Of a stretch of 9,716 bases of DNA, positions 6,443 to 9,716 are shown piece after piece (the stretch's first letter is position 1; the number at the start of each line of letters is the position of its first letter). The position numbers were made by a program, and so were the translations under genes. This DNA is from an uncultured Sutterella sp. (GTDB taxonomy: Bacteria > Pseudomonadota > Gammaproteobacteria > Burkholderiales > Burkholderiaceae_F), in NCBI GenBank assembly GCA_900770335.1, contig CAAGKD010000175.1, forward strand, positions 1 to 9,716, read 5' to 3'. The notes under the pieces were generated by a model. The model ran no database searches and was not told where the DNA came from. It saw nothing but the letters and a program-made list of their open reading frames with translations.

Positions 6443-6451
6443 TGGGATAAT
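6443..6451 (+). promoter_or_regulatory. Extended -10 promoter candidate for tmk-holB
   Basis: TGGGATAAT reads as an extended -10 (TG, one base, GATAAT) in an otherwise G+C-rich gap. It would start transcription near 6458, about 44 bases ahead of tmk. The same bases sit in a perfect 11-base palindrome GGGATAATCCC (6444-6454), which could also be a protein-binding site. I see no good -35, which extended -10 promoters can lack. Confidence 0.35.
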
Positions 6452-6487
6452 CCCGCAATCCACACTTGACCCAGAGGCCGCCACCGG

Positions 6488-6495
6488 AAGGGAGG
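6488..6495 (+). promoter_or_regulatory. Strong Shine-Dalgarno deciding the tmk start
   Basis: AAGGGAGG lies 6 bases before the ATG at 6502. This chooses that start over the TTG at 6466 in the same frame, and the product then begins right at the P-loop strand as in other dTMP kinases. Confidence 0.8.
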
Positions 6496-6501
6496 ACACA
6501 C

Positions 6502-7113
6502 ATGCGCGGACGCTTCATCACGATCGAGGGCATAGACGGCGCGGGCAAGTCCACGCAGTCCGCCCGGCTCCTCGAGCTCCTCGAGGGGAGCGGCAAGGAC
6601 GTCGTGCGCACGCGCGAGCCGGGCGGCACGCCCCTCGCGGAGCGCATCCGCGCGATGCTCCTCAGCGACGAGATGGGCCCGGACGCCGAGACGCTTCTCT
6701 TTTTCGCGGCGCGCGCCGACCACGTCGCGCGCGTGATCCGTCCGGCCCTCGAGGCAGGCCGCTGGGTGCTCTCGGACCGCTTCACCGACGCCACCTACGC
6801 CTATCAGGCGGGCGGCAAGGGGATGGCTGGCGAGCGCATCGAGGCGCTCGAAACCTGGACGCTCGGCGGGTTCGCGCCCGACCTCACGATTCTCTTTGAC
6901 GTCGATCCGGCGGTCGCGGCCGCGCGCCTCGCCGCCCGGGCGGTCGAGAAGGACCGGTTCGAGCGCATGGGCGCGGACTTCTTCACACGCGTGCGCGAGG
7001 CGTACCTCGCGCGCGCCGCGGCGCAGCCCGGGCGCTTTCTGATCGTCGACGCCGCGGGCGGACCCGAGGACGTCGCCGCGCGGATCCGGGAGGCCGTCGC
7101 GCCATGGCTCTGA
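6502..7113 (+). CDS. tmk: dTMP kinase (thymidylate kinase)
   Basis: Thymidylate kinase phosphorylates dTMP to dTDP with ATP, an essential step to dTTP. The 203-residue product has the full family signature: P-loop GIDGAGKS at 10-17 after FITIE, TREPGGTPLAE at 37-47, LSDRFTDATYAYQ at 90-102 with the Asp92-Arg93 pair, and a LID region ARAVEKDRFER at 145-155. The P-loop lacks the arginine of the eukaryotic-like type and the LID is basic, as in the Escherichia coli type. Length is normal. A strong Shine-Dalgarno sits 6 bases upstream. It is followed by holB with a 10-base overlap, the usual order in proteobacteria, so the two are surely co-transcribed. Transcription may come from mltG or from the candidate promoter in the 80-base gap. 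Confidence 0.97.
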   Translation: MRGRFITIEGIDGAGKSTQSARLLELLEGSGKDVVRTREPGGTPLAERIRAMLLSDEMGPDAETLLFFAARADHVARVIRPALEAGRWVLSDRFTDATYAYQAGGKGMAGERIEALETWTLGGFAPDLTILFDVDPAVAAARLAARAVEKDRFERMGADFFTRVREAYLARAAAQPGRFLIVDAAGGPEDVAARIREAVAPWL

Positions 7114-8165
7114 TCACTCCGGGCGTGAGCCCCTTCCCCTGGCTCGAGAGGCCTGCGCTCGAGCTCACGCGCATGCGCGAGCGCATGCCCAACGCCATTC
7201 TTCTTTACGGCGCTCCCGGAACGGGCCTCTACGAGCTCGCCCTCGCGTTCGCCAAGTCGATGTTCTGCCTCGATCCCGGCCCCGGGGGCGAGCCCTGCGG
7301 GCATTGCCGCGGCTGCGAGCTCACGCGCGCGGGCACGCACCCGGACTTCCGGCAGGTGCTCTCCGAATTCATGTGCGCTCGAAAGGACGTTCCCTACTCG
7401 CCCGCCGAGAACGAGCGCCCGGACGCGAAGAAGAAGCTCTCGCGCGAGATCCGCATCCATCAGCTGCGCGCGCTCTCGGAGTTCCTAGCCCTCAACGCCA
7501 ACCAGGGCGGACGAAGGATCGTCCTCGTCTATCCCGCCGACAAGGTGAGGGCCGAGGCGGCGGCGTCGCTGCTCAAGTCCATGGAGGAGCCTCCCGAGGG
7601 ATTGACGTGGCTGCTCGTCGCCGAGAAGCTCGACGACGTCCTGCCGACCATCCGCTCGCGCTCGCGGCTCGTGCGCGCGCCGATGCCCTCGCGCGAGGAG
7701 GCCCTCGCCTATCTCAAGGCCCGGCGCGTCAAACGCGCCGAGACCGAGCTCGCCTTCGCGGGAGGGGCTCCGCTCGCGGCGGCCGACGCGAGCGACGACG
7801 AGAGGCTCCCCGCAAAGACCGAGGCAGCGGCGCTTGAGATCCTGCATGCGGGCCCTGCGGCCACGCCCGACGCGATCGTGCGCTCGGCCGTCCCCGACCT
7901 CGCCGTGCCGGCGTTCTCGCTCCTGCTGCTGCGCTGGGCGCACGACCTCGTTCTCGCCGTCTCGGGGCTCCCGCCGCGGTACTTCCCCGACGAGGCGGAA
8001 TGCCTCGCCGGGCTCGCGCGCAGGACGACGATTGAAAAGGTCCTTGCGTTCGCCGACTGGACCGCGGCCGTTCGACAAGCGGCCGACCATCCGCTCAACG
8101 CGCGCCTCGTCTGGGAGCAGACGTTCCTCAGGTACGTCGCGGCGTTTCCGAGCGGACGCCGCTGA
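7104..8165 (+). CDS. holB: DNA polymerase III subunit delta prime
   Basis: HolB is the delta prime subunit of the clamp loader, which with delta and tau/gamma loads the sliding clamp. The 353-residue product has the AAA+ fold in order: LLYGAPGTGLYELALAFA (33-50), where the Walker A lysine is absent, as expected for a subunit that does not hydrolyse ATP; a zinc site with Cys55, Cys65, Cys68 and Cys71 (PCGHCRGC); HPDF (79-82); EIRIHQLRALSEFL (115-128); SLLKSMEEPPE (155-165); and IRSRSRLV (183-190). The last is the SRC motif with the arginine finger Arg186 kept and the Cys replaced by Ser187. The C-terminal HPLNARLVWEQTFLRY (329-344) is typical of the collar domain. The ATG overlaps the end of tmk by 10 bases and has GGGAGG at 7088-7093. 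In many relatives tatD follows; here a convergent integrase gene does. Confidence 0.94.
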   Translation: MALITPGVSPFPWLERPALELTRMRERMPNAILLYGAPGTGLYELALAFAKSMFCLDPGPGGEPCGHCRGCELTRAGTHPDFRQVLSEFMCARKDVPYSPAENERPDAKKKLSREIRIHQLRALSEFLALNANQGGRRIVLVYPADKVRAEAAASLLKSMEEPPEGLTWLLVAEKLDDVLPTIRSRSRLVRAPMPSREEALAYLKARRVKRAETELAFAGGAPLAAADASDDERLPAKTEAAALEILHAGPAATPDAIVRSAVPDLAVPAFSLLLLRWAHDLVLAVSGLPPRYFPDEAECLAGLARRTTIEKVLAFADWTAAVRQAADHPLNARLVWEQTFLRYVAAFPSGRR

Positions 8166-8190
8166 CGAGGGCGTCGCGCATGAAGGCCTC

Positions 8191-8211
8191 CCGGGCGCCG
8201 GCCGCGCCCGG
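8191..8211. terminator. Hairpin between convergent holB and integrase genes
   Basis: CCGGGCGC (8191-8198) and GCGCCCGG (8204-8211) form a perfect 8-base stem with a 5-base loop in the 54-base gap between the two stop codons. The position suits a shared bidirectional terminator. No T-tract follows on either strand, so the call rests on position and stem strength. Confidence 0.45.
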
Positions 8212-8219
8212 ACTGCGCC

Positions 8220-9716
8220 TCAGAGCGCCTTCATCCGGCTCATCGCCTCGCTCATCTCCTCCTCCTCGGGCCGCAGGTACCGCCCCGTCGTCGCGACGGA
8301 GGCGTGCCCCATCGCGGCCTGCACGACGTTGACGCTCATGCGCTCGAGCGCCGTCACCGCGAACGTGTGCCGCAGCCAGTGGGTGGAGGCGGACCGGGGC
8401 GTCGCGGCGTCCATCGGCGCCTCGATCGCAACGGCGTCCGCGACGCGCCCGAGGAAGTCCTCGAGCACGCGGTAGAGGCCGCTGCGGCTCATTGGGCCGT
8501 TCGGGCTCCGGCCGCGGCCGAGGTTGACGAGGAGGGGCGTCTCGGGGTCGCAGGCGCCGACTCCGGCGATTCCGCGCGCGGCGAGGGCGTCGTCGATGAT
8601 GCCGGTCTGCTCGGCCGTGAGGGGCAGGCGCCGCACCTTGCTTCCCTTTCCGACGATCTCGATCGCGGGCCGCACGTTCGCGCCGATCCGGCGACGCACG
8701 ATCCAGCCCGCCCGGGCGTCGAGCATCTCCGAGGCGCGCATGCCGAGGCTCTTGCCCATCATGAGGATGAGCCGCATACGCTCGCGCGGCAGCCCTTCGG
8801 CGATGAGCGCGAGGCGCGAGACGATCTCGCCCCACTGCGCCTCCGTGAGGGAGCGGTCCGCGAAGGCCTGCGGCGCGCCCTCGCCCTTGAGGAGCGGCAC
8901 CTTGGGGCTCACCTGGTCGAAGGGATTGAAGATGAGGTAGCCCGTGCGCCGCAGGAAGTTGAAGAGCTGCCGAACGACGACGACGGCGTTCCTGCGGCTC
9001 GCCGGCGACAGGGGCCCGTTGAAGGGTCGCCAGGCTCCGGACGCGCGGGGCGCGTTCTTGGGGCCGATCCACCGGCGCGCCGGCGCGCGCCACTTGCGCG
9101 CGAAGGCCGCGTCCTCGAGGCGCCCGAGGTCCTCGAGCCACCTCAGGTACTGCGCCGCGTCGTCCGCGCGCAGGTCCGAGAGGGCGGTTCGCTTCTCGAC
9201 GAGGCACCAGAGCAGGAATCGCTCGGCCTCCTTGCGGTAGTTGCCGAAGGTGTTGGCGTTTCCCGCGCGGGCGTTGAGCCAGGTGCGGATCGCCGAGAGG
9301 TCGTCCGCCGCGGAAAGCGAGCAGGCCGCCGCGGGCGCGCGGTTGATCCCGAGCGCGCCCGAAAGCTCCGCCGGGGGCGAGAGCTCCTCGAGGGGCCGGA
9401 TCTCGGGGTTGGCCGGGAGAGCGTCGCGGTCGGGCGACTCAAGGGCGCCGTCCCCGGCCGCCTTCGCAGCCTTCGCCGACGGCTCGGGCGGGCGGAACCT
9501 CGGCGTGATCTCGCCCACGGCTCCGCCCCACTGCGCGAGCCAGTCGATGATCGCGCGGGCGCGCGCGGGGCCGAGCCCGGGGAACGTCCGGTGCCAGGAG
9601 GGGCCGAGCGCCGCGGCGCAGTCGTAGAGGTCCTCGAGGGTCTCGAGGCCCCTGGCGGTGACGGGCGCGGCCCAGTCGGGCGGCAGGAGCGCGGCGAGGC
9701 GCTCGTCGAGATCGGA
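8220..9716 (-). CDS. Tyrosine recombinase/phage integrase with DUF3701-like N-terminal domain, 5' truncated by contig end
   Basis: The frame is open to the window edge and gives at least 498 residues, so the start codon lies outside; the in-frame GTG at 9518 is not a credible start because it would cut a domain. Numbering from the edge, residues to about 66 resemble the DUF3701 domain, with a helix-hairpin-helix-like FPGLGPARARAIIDWLAQ. A core-binding domain follows at about 140-200. The catalytic domain has Arg327 (LGMRASE), a Lys in KGSK (357-360), HWLRH with His446 and Arg449, His471 in MGHAS, and the nucleophile Tyr480 in GRYLRP. All six catalytic positions are filled, so it should be able to cut and rejoin DNA through a 3'-phosphotyrosine. 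Proteins of this kind occur in Burkholderiales, often linked to integrated elements. Its last bases, 9709-9716, look like adapter, so the first two or three residues are artefactual. It converges on holB. No attachment site or tRNA gene is visible nearby. Confidence 0.9.
   Translation of the reverse strand, partial: SDLDERLAALLPPDWAAPVTARGLETLEDLYDCAAALGPSWHRTFPGLGPARARAIIDWLAQWGGAVGEITPRFRPPEPSAKAAKAAGDGALESPDRDALPANPEIRPLEELSPPAELSGALGINRAPAAACSLSAADDLSAIRTWLNARAGNANTFGNYRKEAERFLLWCLVEKRTALSDLRADDAAQYLRWLEDLGRLEDAAFARKWRAPARRWIGPKNAPRASGAWRPFNGPLSPASRRNAVVVVRQLFNFLRRTGYLIFNPFDQVSPKVPLLKGEGAPQAFADRSLTEAQWGEIVSRLALIAEGLPRERMRLILMMGKSLGMRASEMLDARAGWIVRRRIGANVRPAIEIVGKGSKVRRLPLTAEQTGIIDDALAARGIAGVGACDPETPLLVNLGRGRSPNGPMSRSGLYRVLEDFLGRVADAVAIEAPMDAATPRSASTHWLRHTFAVTALERMSVNVVQAAMGHASVATTGRYLRPEEEEMSEAMSRMKAL
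9709..9716. other. Illumina adapter remnant at right contig end
   Basis: AGATCGGA, the last eight bases, equals the first eight bases of the Illumina adapter AGATCGGAAGAGC. Eight bases alone could match by chance, but the 12-base adapter match at the other end makes this convincing. Genomic sequence probably ends near 9708, inside the integrase gene. Confidence 0.8.

Noticed and set aside
6466..6471. TTGACC as a -35 box for tmk
   Set aside because: No -10-like sequence lies 16-18 bases downstream; that position is the Shine-Dalgarno AAGGGAGG.
8128..9207. Minus-strand open frame of 359 codons overlapping the integrase in another frame
   Set aside because: The translation is Arg/Ala/Pro low complexity; the overlapping integrase frame contains all catalytic motifs.
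9516..9518. GTG at 9518 as the integrase start
   Set aside because: The frame is open upstream to the contig edge, and those residues form a recognisable DUF3701/helix-hairpin-helix-like domain.

Overview
This is a 9,716-base, very G+C-rich stretch of bacterial DNA. It appears to be a whole short-read contig rather than an excerpt, because both ends carry Illumina adapter remnants: CTCTTCCGATCT at 1-12 and AGATCGGA at 9709-9716. The order ygfZ (divergent) / mltG-tmk-holB points to a betaproteobacterium, most likely Burkholderiales. A gut Sutterellaceae-type organism would fit the C69 dipeptidase and the metagenome-like contig, but the sequence alone does not settle this.

Left third (1-3441). 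A complete C69-family dipeptidase gene lies on the minus strand (32-1768). About 300 bases of intergenic DNA separate it from a small plus-strand lipoprotein gene (2073-2454) that looks split by a one-base frameshift near 2274. Convergent to that is a minus-strand ten-helix EamA/DMT-family transporter (2545-3441). A 12-base homopolymer (C on the coding strand) sits just upstream of its Shine-Dalgarno sequence and is a candidate phase-variation tract.

Middle (3592-8165). ygfZ (folate-binding, Fe-S cluster protein repair) reads left. mltG (endolytic murein transglycosylase with an unusual acidic N-terminal extension of about 120 residues), tmk (dTMP kinase) and holB (DNA polymerase III delta prime) read right. 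tmk and holB overlap by 10 bases and are surely co-transcribed. mltG is separated from tmk by 80 bases holding a hairpin and an extended -10 element. This is a housekeeping block linking peptidoglycan synthesis, dTTP supply and the replication clamp loader.

Right end (8220-9716). Convergent to holB, and in the place where tatD often lies in proteobacteria, is a tyrosine recombinase with a complete set of catalytic residues and a DUF3701-like helix-hairpin-helix N-terminal domain. Its 5' end is lost at the contig edge. A GC-rich hairpin separates it from holB.

I found no tRNA, rRNA, CRISPR array or insertion sequence. I see no convincing new multi-gene system. The most interesting items are the homopolymer at the transporter, the split lipoprotein gene, the MltG extension and the integrase at the end of the replication operon.
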